This document shows, in pieces, positions 35,742-44,693 of a stretch of 64,000 bases of DNA. Position 1 is the stretch's first letter, and each line of letters opens with the position of its first letter. A program made the position numbers and the translations under genes. The notes beneath the pieces are model-generated. The model made no database searches, had not been told where the DNA came from, and saw nothing but the letters and a program-made list of their open reading frames with translations. This DNA comes from JAGVSR01 sp963778225 (lineage in GTDB: Bacteria > Pseudomonadota > Alphaproteobacteria > Rhizobiales > Hyphomicrobiaceae), in NCBI GenBank assembly GCA_963778225.1, contig CAVZTR010000004.1:1-64000 (forward strand). The letters run 5' to 3'.

Positions 35742-36617
35742 CTATTTGCCACCACCAAGAGAGTGTACGTAAAGCGCGAGCATCTTGACCGTCACCGGAT
35801 CGAGACGCGTGGCCCAGGCGGGCATGGCACCACCACGGCCGGTGACGATGCTCTGCGTGACGGCGTCCTGCGAACTGCCGTAGAGCCAGATCGCGTCCGA
35901 CAGGTTGGGCGCACCCATCTCCTGGTTGCCCTTGGCGTCTTCGCCATGGCACGCCGCGCACTGCTCGGCGAACGTTGCCTTGCCGCGTTCGGCGGCGGCT
36001 GTGTCGACCTGTTCCGTGCCGGAAATCGAACGGACATAGTTGGCGACGTCAGAGATCACGGCCGGTTCAAGAATGCCATCGAGGCCAAAGCGCGGCATCG
36101 GTGTCGCGTGGGCCTGCTCATGGCCGTTGCGGATGCCGTATGCGATCGACTTTTCGATCTGTTCGAGCGAGCCGCCCCAAATCCAGTCGTCGTCGTTCAG
36201 GTTGGGATAGCCCACCGCACCCTGTGCGCCGCGGCCGTGGCAACCCGAGCAGTTGTCACCAAAGGCAGCCGCGCCGCCGGCAAGTGCGAACTGGAACAGG
36301 TCTTCTTTGCCCTTCACGTCGGTGATCGCGGCGTTGGCGATGCCTTGGCGATAGGTTTCCTGCGCGGCCTTGGCTTCCTTCACATCGGACATGACCTGCG
36401 CGCGCTGGCTGTAGCCGAGATAGCCTTGCGTGTAGCCGGTGAGTGTCGGCCATGCGGGATAGACCATCCAGTAGCCGAACGCCCAAACGCAGCACGCGTA
36501 GAAAACGTACAACCACCACCGCGGCAGCGGCTTGTTCAATTCACAAAGATCATTGTCCCAGACGTGTCCGGTTGTTTCGACGCCTGTAACCTCGTCGATA
36601 TGCTTGTGCCCAGCCAT
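35742..36617 (-). CDS. ccoP: cbb3 oxidase diheme subunit CcoP/FixP
   Basis: The 291-residue membrane-anchored cytochrome c has an N-terminal helix (about 33-55) and two heme sites, CSGCH at 123-127 and CAACH at 220-224. It passes electrons to CcoO and the catalytic subunit. The ATG at 36617 comes two bases after the ccoQ stop; a TTG at 36623 is in frame but overlaps ccoQ. Confidence 0.96.
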   Translation of the reverse strand: MAGHKHIDEVTGVETTGHVWDNDLCELNKPLPRWWLYVFYACCVWAFGYWMVYPAWPTLTGYTQGYLGYSQRAQVMSDVKEAKAAQETYRQGIANAAITDVKGKEDLFQFALAGGAAAFGDNCSGCHGRGAQGAVGYPNLNDDDWIWGGSLEQIEKSIAYGIRNGHEQAHATPMPRFGLDGILEPAVISDVANYVRSISGTEQVDTAAAERGKATFAEQCAACHGEDAKGNQEMGAPNLSDAIWLYGSSQDAVTQSIVTGRGGAMPAWATRLDPVTVKMLALYVHSLGGGK

Positions 36618-36619
36618 GG

Positions 36620-36787
36620 TCAATTCACCGTTTCATCGTTGTCGGACAGGAGCGGCAATCGCGCCGCCCGCTCGAACTTGGCCTTATTCGCGGGCCGGAA
36701 GGTGTAGATGGCGATGCCGACGGCAAGGCTCAAAAAGATCACCAGTGCGGCCAGCTGCGACCAGACCTGTGCATCCTGATACGTCAT
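36620..36787 (-). CDS. ccoQ: cbb3 oxidase small subunit CcoQ/FixQ
   Basis: A 55-residue single-pass protein: a helix (LAALVIFLSLAVGIAIYTF) followed by the FRPANKAKFERAA motif typical of CcoQ. It stabilises the oxidase complex. It lies between ccoO (12 bases upstream) and ccoP. Confidence 0.93.
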   Translation of the reverse strand: MTYQDAQVWSQLAALVIFLSLAVGIAIYTFRPANKAKFERAARLPLLSDNDETVN

Positions 36788-36799
36788 AAGCTTACCTCC

Positions 36800-37537
36800 T
36801 CAGCGCAGGTTCGGACCGCTGGCGTCGAACTTCGTAAAGTCGACGAGCGTGCCGAGCATCTGGAGATAGGCGACGAGAGCATCCAGCTCGGTCGGCTTGA
36901 CGCCTTCGCCGGGCGACTGGCCGTCGAACTTGCGCACCTGAGCCTTCGGATAACGCGCGACGAGTTCCTTGGCGCCGTCGGTGTCGGGCGCGATCTGCGC
37001 TTCGACGTCGGCGGCAGCCTTGGCGATCATCTCGTCCGTGTAGGGGACGCCGACCAGCTGAAGCGTTTTCAGCTTGTCTTGGATGTTCGCGTAGTCGAGC
37101 GGTGTCGTTTCGAGGTGCGGATAGGCCGGCATGATCGACGCTGGAACCACCGACTTGGGGTAACGCATATGGTCGGTGTGCCAGGCATCCGAGTACTTGC
37201 CGCCGATGCGTGCGAGATCGGGGCCCGTGCGCTTCGACGACCACTGGAACGGATGGTCGTACATGCTCTCGGCCGCCAGCGAGTAGTGACCGTAGCGCTC
37301 CACCTCGTCGCGGAGCGAGCGGATCATCTGACTGTGGCAGTTGTAGCATCCCTCGCGGACGTAGATATCCCGGCCCGCCTGCTCCAGCGGAGAGTAGGGC
37401 CGCATGCCCTCAACCTTTTCGATGGTCGAAGAGAGCATGAAGAGAGGTGCGATCTGCACGATGCCACCGATCGAAACGACGATCAGGATGCCGATCAGAA
37501 GGATGAGCGAGTTCTTTTCGAAAACACCATGGTTCAT
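36800..37537 (-). CDS. ccoO: cbb3 oxidase monoheme subunit CcoO/FixO
   Basis: The 245-residue protein has an N-terminal membrane helix (about 10-35) and one heme site CYNCH at 64-68, with a candidate distal Met in the MPAYPHL segment. It is the membrane-bound cytochrome c of the cbb3 oxidase. It starts 15 bases after ccoN. Confidence 0.96.
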   Translation of the reverse strand: MNHGVFEKNSLILLIGILIVVSIGGIVQIAPLFMLSSTIEKVEGMRPYSPLEQAGRDIYVREGCYNCHSQMIRSLRDEVERYGHYSLAAESMYDHPFQWSSKRTGPDLARIGGKYSDAWHTDHMRYPKSVVPASIMPAYPHLETTPLDYANIQDKLKTLQLVGVPYTDEMIAKAAADVEAQIAPDTDGAKELVARYPKAQVRKFDGQSPGEGVKPTELDALVAYLQMLGTLVDFTKFDASGPNLR

Positions 37538-37552
37538 GGGTCGGTATCCTTC

Positions 37553-39205
37553 TTACTCGGCCGGCACTGCAGCAAGGCCGTGACGGAGCTCGGGGGCTGC
37601 TGCGACGCGCGGCTGATCCTTGAGATCGACCGGGACATCGCCGCGCACCGTGCGCCAGACGTTGTAGGCCATCACGAACCCGCCGATGACGAACAGGAGT
37701 CCGCCGACCGCTCGGATGATGTAAGGCCAGTGCAGCGCTTCCACGGTTTCGATGAACGAGTACTTGAGGAAGCCGAGATTGTCATAGGCACGCCACATCA
37801 GGCCCTGGGTGATACCGGCGACCCACATCGACGTGATGTAGAGAACGATGCCGATGGTCGAGAGCCAGAAGTGCCATTCCACGAGCTTGATCGAGTAGAG
37901 GCCTTCACGCTTCCACAGCCAGGGAACCAAGCAATAGATGGCGCCGAAGGAGACCATGCCGACCCATCCCAGCGCGCCGGAGTGCACGTGGCCGATGGTC
38001 CAGTCGGTGTAGTGGGAGAGCGAGTTGACCGCCTTGATCGACATCAGCGGACCCTCGAAGGTCGACATGCCGTAGAAGGCGATCGAAACAACGAGAAGGC
38101 GCACGACGGGGTCGGTGCGGAGGCGGTCCCAGGCGCCGGACAGCGTCATGAGGCCGTTGATCATGCCACCCCACGAGGGCATCCACAGCATGATCGAGAA
38201 GGTCATGCCCAGAGTCTGCGCCCACTCAGGCAGAGCGGTGTAGTGCAGATGGTGCGGACCAGCCCAGATGTAGAGGAAGATCAGCGACCAGAAGTGCACG
38301 ATGGAGAGCCGGTAGGAGTAGACCGGGCGTTCCACGCGCTTGGGCACGAAGTAGTACATAATGCCGAGGAAGCCCGCCGTGAGGAAGAAGCCGACGGCGT
38401 TGTGCCCGTACCACCACTGCGTCATCGCGGCTTGGACGCCGGCCATCACCGGATAGCTTTGCGTGCCGAGGAAGGAGACGGGGACGGTCAGGTTGTTGAC
38501 GATGTGGAGCATCGCAACGGTGACGATGAAGGCGAGATAGAACCAGTTGGCTACGTAGATGTGCGGTTCCTCGCGCTTCCAGAGCGTGCCGAGGAAGACC
38601 AGCAGATAGGTGACCCAGACAATTGTGAGCCAAAGGTCGACGTGCCATTCAGGCTCGGCGTATTCCTTGCCCTGCGTCGCGCCCAGTACGTAGCTGGTTG
38701 CGGCGAGCACGATGAAGAGCTGATAGCCCCAAATCACGAACCAGGGAGCCCAGCGGCCGGGCATGCGAGCGCGGGATGTGCGCTGCACGACATAAAACGA
38801 CGTGGCCAGGAGGACGTTACCGCCGAACGCAAAAATGACCGCCGAGGTATGCAGCGGTCTGAGGCGCCCGAAGGTGGTCCAGGGCAGGTCGAAGTTAAGC
38901 GCCGGGAAAGCAAGCTGCCAGGCGATGAAGTCGCCGGCGGCGAAACCGATCACTCCCCAGAAGACGGCGGCCAGTGTGGCTACGCGGATCGGGCCATCAA
39001 GGTAACCGGATCTGTCGTCGGCGGAATGGGTGAAGATGTAGGCGAGAGCCAGGAGGCTCGCTGCGGCGAGCAAGGCACCGTGTAAGTTCATCACGGGATC
39101 GACGCCCTTCAGCGCCAAAAACGCGCCCAGGGCTGCGAATACGACCGCGCTTCCCATGGCGAGCGCGTTACTGAGAGCCGGCTTTTCGGCCGCTATAGCT
39201 GACAC
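37553..39205 (-). CDS. ccoN: cbb3 oxidase catalytic subunit CcoN/FixN
   Basis: The 550-residue heme-copper oxidase subunit has about 12 to 14 membrane helices, with conserved histidine motifs such as WWYGHNAVGFFLT and GPHHLHYTALPEWAQ that bind the heme-copper centre. It reduces oxygen with high affinity. It is first in the ccoNOQP-GHIS run. An FNR/FixK box lies about 96 bases upstream. Confidence 0.97.
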   Translation of the reverse strand: MSAIAAEKPALSNALAMGSAVVFAALGAFLALKGVDPVMNLHGALLAAASLLALAYIFTHSADDRSGYLDGPIRVATLAAVFWGVIGFAAGDFIAWQLAFPALNFDLPWTTFGRLRPLHTSAVIFAFGGNVLLATSFYVVQRTSRARMPGRWAPWFVIWGYQLFIVLAATSYVLGATQGKEYAEPEWHVDLWLTIVWVTYLLVFLGTLWKREEPHIYVANWFYLAFIVTVAMLHIVNNLTVPVSFLGTQSYPVMAGVQAAMTQWWYGHNAVGFFLTAGFLGIMYYFVPKRVERPVYSYRLSIVHFWSLIFLYIWAGPHHLHYTALPEWAQTLGMTFSIMLWMPSWGGMINGLMTLSGAWDRLRTDPVVRLLVVSIAFYGMSTFEGPLMSIKAVNSLSHYTDWTIGHVHSGALGWVGMVSFGAIYCLVPWLWKREGLYSIKLVEWHFWLSTIGIVLYITSMWVAGITQGLMWRAYDNLGFLKYSFIETVEALHWPYIIRAVGGLLFVIGGFVMAYNVWRTVRGDVPVDLKDQPRVAAAPELRHGLAAVPAE

Positions 39206-39300
39206 GGTTTCCCCTCCTTACTTTTGCTCGAGCCGGGTAGCCCACTTTATGGAGCTTACGACTGGCTGCATTTTATTCCCGCATGTGCGGTGTTTCGGCG

Positions 39301-39314
39301 TTGACCTGGATCAA
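39301..39314. promoter_or_regulatory. FNR/FixK-type binding site
   Basis: TTGACCTGGATCAA is a near-perfect FNR/FixK palindrome (TTGAY-N4-RTCAA). It lies 96 bases before ccoN (minus) and 81 bases before the hemerythrin-like gene (plus). For ccoN, a class II layout would put the start of transcription near 39266, and GAATAA at 39278-39273 sits where a -10 box is expected. It probably gives low-oxygen control to both directions. Confidence 0.85.
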
Positions 39315-39395
39315 TGACGCACTGCTCAACAACGGTTGTGATCGTCGCACCGGCCAGCCGATTAATGCCAGCCAATTCCATGCGGGGTTCAACGA

Positions 39396-40068
39396 ATGTC
39401 TAGATCGAACGATCGCCCGCCCAATCCAGACCTCAGATTTGCTGCTGTTCCTGCCTGTCGTACGCCCGATCCGATCGGGTTGATCGCCGAAGAACATGCC
39501 TTGCAGCGCGAGCTTTGTGACCTCCTCGAAGCACTGGCGGACGGTTTGCCGCACAGTTTTGATAAGGCCATGGCTTTGATCGCGGTGTCGATACTCGAAG
39601 GCAGTGTTCCGCGCCATATGCGACTAGAGGAGGAGGCCCTGTTTCCGATGTTGCGGGAACGAGTCGCCGATGACGACCCGTCTGCGCGCCGCACTGGCCT
39701 GCCTCGAAGAAGAGCATGAGCGTGACAGTGCGATACTGGATGAACTCAGCGACGCCTTGAAGACCGCTGCAGAAGCCGGAGCCGTCATCAATCCCGATAT
39801 GCTTGGCTACATGCTGCGTGGCTATTTTGACAGTCAACGCCGACATATCGCGTGGGAGGACCGGGTGGTTCTGCCGGTTGCCGCGCAAGTGTTAACGCCT
39901 GAGGATCAGTCGGCGCTGCAGGCGTGGATCATGGCTAGCGATCACCCGCGCTGCTGCCACCAATCAATTCTCGCAATACGCAGCGCGCGATCGGCGCGTG
40001 CGGTCTGCGAGCAATGCCCGAGTTCCAAAGCTCCGGACAACATCGTGCCCTTCAACATGAAAAGCTGA
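39396..40068 (+). pseudogene. Hemerythrin-like domain gene split by a +1 frameshift
   Basis: Two frames together make one hemerythrin-like protein. The first (39396-39719) has IAEEHALQRELCDLLEAL and VPRHMRLEEEALFPML. The second (from 39670 to 40068) has LACLEEEHERDSAILDEL and DSQRRHIAWEDRVVLPVA. These are the two halves of a four-helix H/E metal-binding bundle. Removing one C from the run at 39677-39679 joins them into about 223 residues with no stop. It may be a real loss, a sequencing error, or a pair of coupled overlapping genes (an ATG sits at 39670). Hemerythrin-like proteins sense or buffer oxygen or iron. hemN begins ten bases downstream. Confidence 0.7.
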
Positions 40069-40078
40069 GTAAGATCGC

Positions 40079-41416
40079 ATGACTCCCGAACTCGTCCGGC
40101 GGATGTCGGCACCTGTCCCCCGCTACACGAGCTATCCCACGGCGCCGCACTTCTCCCCTAAGGTCGGTCCAATGGACTTCGGTGAGGGCTTACGCAGCTT
40201 GTCACCGTCGCAGGCTCTGTCGCTTTATGTGCACATCCCGTTCTGTGCGCAGCTTTGCTGGTACTGCGGGTGCAATACCAAGGCGACACGCAACACGGAC
40301 ACCATAGAAGCATATCTCCAGCATCTCTTGACCGAGATCCTGATGGTGGCTGCCGTGGTGCCCGGCGCCCGGCCGATGGGGCACATCCACTGGGGCGGTG
40401 GCTCACCCAACAGCCTCTCGGCGGACCAGATTCGGCGACTGGCGGAGACACTGCACACGTCCTTCGCCATTGGAGCCGACACGGAGTTCGCAGTGGAGAT
40501 CGATCCGCGCTGGCTCGACCAGGATCAGATCAAGGCGTTTGCAGAGGCCGGGGTTAATCGGGCTTCCGTCGGCGTGCAGGATTTCAATCCGCAGGTTCAG
40601 AGCGCCATCAATCGCGTGCAGTCTGTCGAGATGACCGAGCGGGCCGTGAACGGCATGCGCGAGGCGGGCGTCAAAGGCGTCAATATCGATCTGGTTTATG
40701 GGCTTCCGCATCAGACGGAAGAGAGCGTCGCCAACACGATCGAAGAGGTGATCCGTCTCGCGCCCGACCGCATCGCGCTGTTCGGGTACGCGCATCTGCC
40801 ATCGCGCGCCAAGCACCAGAGCATGATCGATGAGACGACACTTCCCGGCACGATGGAGCGGTACCGGCAATCGCGCCGCGCCGAACACCTTTTGATCGAG
40901 GCCGGCTATGTGACCGTCGGGCTCGATCATTTCGCCAAACCCGACGACGCGTTGGCTTCGGGCGAAATCAAGAGGAACTTCCAAGGTTACACGACGGACA
41001 AGGCAGATGCGCTGATCGGCGTTGGTGCGTCGTCCATTTCGCAGTTGCCGACGGGCTACTATCAGAACGCCGTGCCCCGTGCGGACTACGAGCGCCGCGT
41101 GAGCGATACGGGACTGGCCACTGTTCGGGGCATTCTCCTGTCGGACGACGACAAAATGCGGGCCAGCGTGATCGAGCGGCTCATGTGCGAATTCGAGTTT
41201 TCGAAGTCGTCACTGCAATCAGTTTTCGGCGATCTGGCCAAGCCCGTGATCGACAAAGCCGAGGAGCTGGTGGCGGCGGACGAAGAGGGGCTCGTGGAGC
41301 GCACGGCCGACGGCTTCCGCGTGACGGAACTCGGGCAGCCGTTCGTGCGGGCTATCGCATCGTGCTTCGACGCCTATCTCGGCAAGGGCAATTCGACGTT
41401 TTCAGCGGGCGTCTGA
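40079..41416 (+). CDS. hemN: Oxygen-independent coproporphyrinogen III dehydrogenase HemN
   Basis: The 445-residue radical SAM protein has the CxxxCxxC cluster motif at Cys56, Cys60 and Cys63 followed by CNTKATR, and the HemN C-terminal domain. The true HemN-type spacing, with an extra Cys at 65, favours this over HemW. It makes protoporphyrinogen IX without oxygen. It follows the hemerythrin-like gene by ten bases and is opposite ccoN, so anaerobic heme supply and cbb3 oxidase share the FNR-type site. Confidence 0.93.
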   Translation: MTPELVRRMSAPVPRYTSYPTAPHFSPKVGPMDFGEGLRSLSPSQALSLYVHIPFCAQLCWYCGCNTKATRNTDTIEAYLQHLLTEILMVAAVVPGARPMGHIHWGGGSPNSLSADQIRRLAETLHTSFAIGADTEFAVEIDPRWLDQDQIKAFAEAGVNRASVGVQDFNPQVQSAINRVQSVEMTERAVNGMREAGVKGVNIDLVYGLPHQTEESVANTIEEVIRLAPDRIALFGYAHLPSRAKHQSMIDETTLPGTMERYRQSRRAEHLLIEAGYVTVGLDHFAKPDDALASGEIKRNFQGYTTDKADALIGVGASSISQLPTGYYQNAVPRADYERRVSDTGLATVRGILLSDDDKMRASVIERLMCEFEFSKSSLQSVFGDLAKPVIDKAEELVAADEEGLVERTADGFRVTELGQPFVRAIASCFDAYLGKGNSTFSAGV

Positions 41417-41440
41417 AGGCGATCGAATGCCGGGAAAGGA

Positions 41441-41476
41441 AGAAAGGCCGGTCGCAAGACCGGCCTTTCTCTTTTT
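41441..41476. terminator. Bidirectional terminator between hemN and the dehydrogenase gene
   Basis: AGAAAGGCCGGTC (41441-41453) pairs exactly with GACCGGCCTTTCT (41458-41470) around GCAA, followed by CTTTTT on the plus strand. It separates the convergent genes ending at 41416 and 41476. Confidence 0.9.
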
Positions 41477-42474
41477 CAGAACATCGCGGGATGCACCTTA
41501 TCGGGCGGCGCGTGGCCATCGAGGAAGGCTTTCACGTTGATGATGACCTTTTCGCCCATCTCGATGCGGCCTTCGATTGTGGCCGAACTCATGTGCGGCA
41601 GGGCGACGACGCGGTCGGATGCCAGCAGCTTCGGGTTGATCGAGGGTTCATGCTCGAACACGTCGAGACCGGCACCGGCGATCGAGCCGGCTTCGATCAT
41701 GCGCGCAAGTTCGTTTTCGTCGATCACTTCGCCGCGCGCGGTGTTGACGATGTAGGATGTCGGCTTCAGGAGCTTCAGGCGCCGGGCCGAAAGCAAGTGA
41801 TAGGTTGCGGGCGTGTGCGGGCAGTTGACCGAGACGATGTCCATGCGGATCAGCATCTGGTCGAGGCTTTCCCAATAGGTCGCCTCCAACTCCTGCTCGA
41901 GGGCGGGCGAGACGCGCTTGCGGTTGTGGTAGTGGATCTGGAGGCCGAAGGCCTTGGCGCGCTGCGCGACCGCCGTGCCAATGCGGCCCATGCCGATGAT
42001 GCCGAGGCGCTTGCCGAAGATGCGATGGCCGAGCATCCAGGTCGGAGACCAACCGGGCCAGCTTGATTTGGCATCCTTCAGATAGGCGGCGCCTTCCGAC
42101 ACGCGACGCGGCACGGCAAGAATCAGCGCCATGGTCATGTCGGCCGTATCTTCGGTCAGGACGCCGGGCGTGTTGGTCACGGTGATGGCGCGGTTGCGGG
42201 CAGTGTCGAGATCGATGTTGTCGACGCCCGTGCCGAAGTTGGCGATGAGCCGCAACTGCGGGCCCGCCTGAGAGATGACGCTGCGATCGATGCGATCCGT
42301 CACGGTCGGCACGATAACGTCAGCGATCTTGGCGGCATCGACGAGATCAGCGTGCGACATCGGCCGGTCATCGACATTGAGGCGCGCGTCGAACAGCTCC
42401 CGCATGCGCGTCTCCACGATGTCGGGCAACTTGCGCGTGACGATGACGATCGGCTTCTTGGTGCTTGCGGGCAT
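41476..42474 (-). CDS. D-2-hydroxyacid dehydrogenase (glyoxylate/hydroxypyruvate reductase type)
   Basis: The 332-residue protein has the NAD(P)-binding GMGRIG motif (near residues 161-166), catalytic Arg/Glu/His region in NTARGEVIDE and VVALPHMSSAT, and GTGVDNID near residue 82. In a serine-cycle methylotroph, hydroxypyruvate or glyoxylate would be a natural substrate, but sequence alone does not fix it. It is monocistronic. Confidence 0.85.
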   Translation of the reverse strand: MPASTKKPIVIVTRKLPDIVETRMRELFDARLNVDDRPMSHADLVDAAKIADVIVPTVTDRIDRSVISQAGPQLRLIANFGTGVDNIDLDTARNRAITVTNTPGVLTEDTADMTMALILAVPRRVSEGAAYLKDAKSSWPGWSPTWMLGHRIFGKRLGIIGMGRIGTAVAQRAKAFGLQIHYHNRKRVSPALEQELEATYWESLDQMLIRMDIVSVNCPHTPATYHLLSARRLKLLKPTSYIVNTARGEVIDENELARMIEAGSIAGAGLDVFEHEPSINPKLLASDRVVALPHMSSATIEGRIEMGEKVIINVKAFLDGHAPPDKVHPAMF

Positions 42475-42743
42475 GAAATGATCCGTGGCCAGGGCGGGTC
42501 CGAGGTTCCGCCGCCGCGGTTACTCCGGCACATGCGATGCGCCGGCCGGCCGCTGTCAGAGCGCTGGTCCCTCGTCGATCCCGTGTCTAACAGAAGGATG
42601 ACGGGAAAACAAAGTGGCTCGCTGGCAAAATGCTGCGGGCGTCATGAACTGGCGCCCGATAGGAGCCCGGGGGCAAGGAATTGACCGCCTTGCGTCTGCC
42701 ACAGCGGTGTGGTCAACGGCAGCGCAGCAAGGGAGGCAAAATC

Positions 42744-43328
42744 GTGGGGCGGGGATCACGGTATTTCGAGCCGCTAGGACGGCTGTGTTGCACTGCGGCC
42801 ATTGCGTCTGTCATCACGCTTGCCGGACTCGCAGGTACAGCCATCGCGCAAGCGCCGGACGGTCCGAGTGCCGGCAAAGGCTCGGTGAGTGGACTGCCAT
42901 TACCGCGCTTCGTCAGCCTCAAGTCCGATGAAGTCAATCTGCGGGCCGGTCCCGGCAAGGACTACCCCACACAGTGGGTGTTCCGCCGCGCGGGTCTGCC
43001 GGTCGAGGTTCTGCAAGAGTTTGAAAGCTGGCGTCAGGTGCGGGATGCGGACGGCGTCATGGGCTGGGTCAACCAGGCCTTGCTTTCGGGCCGGCGCACC
43101 GCGCAGGTGCTGCCTTGGGATATCAAGGCGGGGACACCACCGCCCAAGCTCGAACTGAAAGCCGATGACAGTGAACGGGCGACGGCCACGGCGCTGGTGG
43201 AAGCCGGTGTGATTGCCAATCTACAGAGTTGCGACAGCCGCTGGTGCTACGTCACCGTCGAGACGTTCCGGGGCTACATCGAACAGAGCAAGCTGTGGGG
43301 CATCTACCCCGGCGAAATCATCAAGTAG
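42744..43328 (+). CDS. Secreted SH3-domain protein
   Basis: The 194-residue protein has a signal peptide (cleavage near AIAQA) and two bacterial SH3-like repeats of the SH3_4 type: one at about residues 50-105 (VNLRAGPGKDYPTQWVF) and one at about 130-190 (IANLQSCDSRWCYVTVE). Such repeats often bind peptidoglycan or other envelope components. The GTG at 42744 follows GGGAGG by about eight bases; a TTG at 42681 lacks that. It is divergent from the dehydrogenase gene. Confidence 0.8.
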   Translation: MGRGSRYFEPLGRLCCTAAIASVITLAGLAGTAIAQAPDGPSAGKGSVSGLPLPRFVSLKSDEVNLRAGPGKDYPTQWVFRRAGLPVEVLQEFESWRQVRDADGVMGWVNQALLSGRRTAQVLPWDIKAGTPPPKLELKADDSERATATALVEAGVIANLQSCDSRWCYVTVETFRGYIEQSKLWGIYPGEIIK

Positions 43329-43378
43329 ACGCGGAGCAGCGCCGACGAACGGTCGACGCGCAGACGGTGATCCCGGCT

Positions 43379-43882
43379 TTACTTCTTCTTGTCGGGCACC
43401 AAGCGGACCACGACATCGATATGCGAAATGCGCATGCCGGGCGGCGGCTCCGGCAGTCCATCGACGCGGATATGTTCGCCGTGAATGTCGATCAATTCGC
43501 CGCGGTCCTCGACGAAGAAGTGATTGTGGTTCGAGACGTTCGTATCGAAAAAGGCCTTTGAACCGTCGATGGCGAGTTCCCGCAGGAGGCCAGCATCCGT
43601 AAACTGGTGCAAGGTGTTATAGACTGTCGCCAACGACACTTGTTCGCCAACGCCGATCACCTCGCCGTGCAGCATTTCGGCCGAGACGTGGCGATCGCCC
43701 TTCGAAAAGAGAAGTTCGGCCAGGAGCACGCGCTGCCGAGTCGGGCGCAAGCCGGCGGACCGGAGGCGCTCCACAATCGGGGTGACGATGATTTCGGCTT
43801 CGTTTTCCACAGCCTGCTGTCGCTCGGTTCGAACTTTGGCACCATGACAAGGCAGTTCGGCGGATCTTGGAACTGACGCCAT
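43379..43882 (-). CDS. irr: Iron response regulator Irr (Fur family)
   Basis: The 167-residue Fur-family protein has the DNA-binding winged helix (about 35-100, with SLATVYNTLHQFTDAGLL) and an NHNHFF motif (His119, His121) that matches the Irr heme/metal site. The N-terminal heme regulatory Cys-Pro motif of the Bradyrhizobium protein is not present. Irr controls heme synthesis and iron storage in Hyphomicrobiales. Placement before fabA is the conserved neighbourhood in these bacteria. Confidence 0.88.
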   Translation of the reverse strand: MASVPRSAELPCHGAKVRTERQQAVENEAEIIVTPIVERLRSAGLRPTRQRVLLAELLFSKGDRHVSAEMLHGEVIGVGEQVSLATVYNTLHQFTDAGLLRELAIDGSKAFFDTNVSNHNHFFVEDRGELIDIHGEHIRVDGLPEPPPGMRISHIDVVVRLVPDKKK

Positions 43883-44094
43883 TCCGGCGCGCCAAGCCTA
43901 CCGTACCATGCCTATTGATGAGTATAGGGATGTCGCACTCAGCCTGCAACTGGACGCGGCATCGGGTCCGGCGGACCCGCTGTGCTTGACCTAAGGCCCG
44001 TTTCCCGTTTGAACGACTGAGGATTAGCCAAAAGAAGGACCGGCGGGCAAGACGTCCGTTTCGGGTCCCGTGGACGTGAGGGGGCAGACACGAC

Positions 44095-44622
44095 ATGGCA
44101 GAGCGGCAGGCGAGCTACGATTTCGACGATTTGCTGGCTTGCGGCCGGGGTGAACTGTTCGGTCCTGGCAACGCCCAGTTGCCGCTGCCACCCATGTTGA
44201 TGTTCGACCGCATCTCGCACATTGGCGATGTCAGCGGATCGCATGGAAAAGGTCAGGTCGTCGCGGAACTGGCGGTGGCTGGCAATGACCGGCTGAACTG
44301 GTTTTTCGACTGCCACTTCAAGGGCGATCCCGTCATGCCCGGTTGCCTCGGTCTCGATGCGCTGTGGCAGTTGACGGGGTTCTATCTCGGCTGGCTCGGG
44401 CTGACCGGACAGGGTCGCGCTGCAGGTGTCGGCCAGGTCAATTTCAAGAAAGAAATCACGCCCAAGACACAAGTTGTGACCTACGTCGTGAACATCAAGC
44501 GGGTCCTCAACACGCGCAAGCTGAAGCTTGCTGAAGCCGACGGTGAACTCGTTGCTGATGGCGAGGTCATCTACCAGGCCAAGGATCTTCGCGTTCTCCT
44601 CAAGGCCGGCGGCGAAAGCTAG
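44095..44622 (+). CDS. fabA: 3-hydroxydecanoyl-ACP dehydratase/isomerase FabA
   Basis: The 175-residue protein carries the FabA active site with His74 in the CHFKGDPVMPG segment and Asp88 in LGLDALWQ. It both dehydrates and isomerises C10 acyl-ACP to open the unsaturated fatty acid branch. It is followed 71 bases later by fabB, its usual partner. Confidence 0.95.
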   Translation: MAERQASYDFDDLLACGRGELFGPGNAQLPLPPMLMFDRISHIGDVSGSHGKGQVVAELAVAGNDRLNWFFDCHFKGDPVMPGCLGLDALWQLTGFYLGWLGLTGQGRAAGVGQVNFKKEITPKTQVVTYVVNIKRVLNTRKLKLAEADGELVADGEVIYQAKDLRVLLKAGGES

Positions 44623-44693
44623 CGGGTTGCCAGCAGGATCAACCTGCGCCACAAGCGCAGGCAGACTAGCAACTATAGAAGGGCTTTGAGCGC

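Noticed and set aside
34337..35788. A plus-strand frame opposite ccoG
   Set aside because: Shadow of a conserved iron-sulfur membrane protein.
37079..39085. A 668-codon plus-strand frame opposite ccoN and ccoO
   Set aside because: It is a mirror frame of high-GC coding DNA; its sequence is rich in His, Asp, Arg and Val with no domain, while the minus strand encodes well conserved oxidase subunits.
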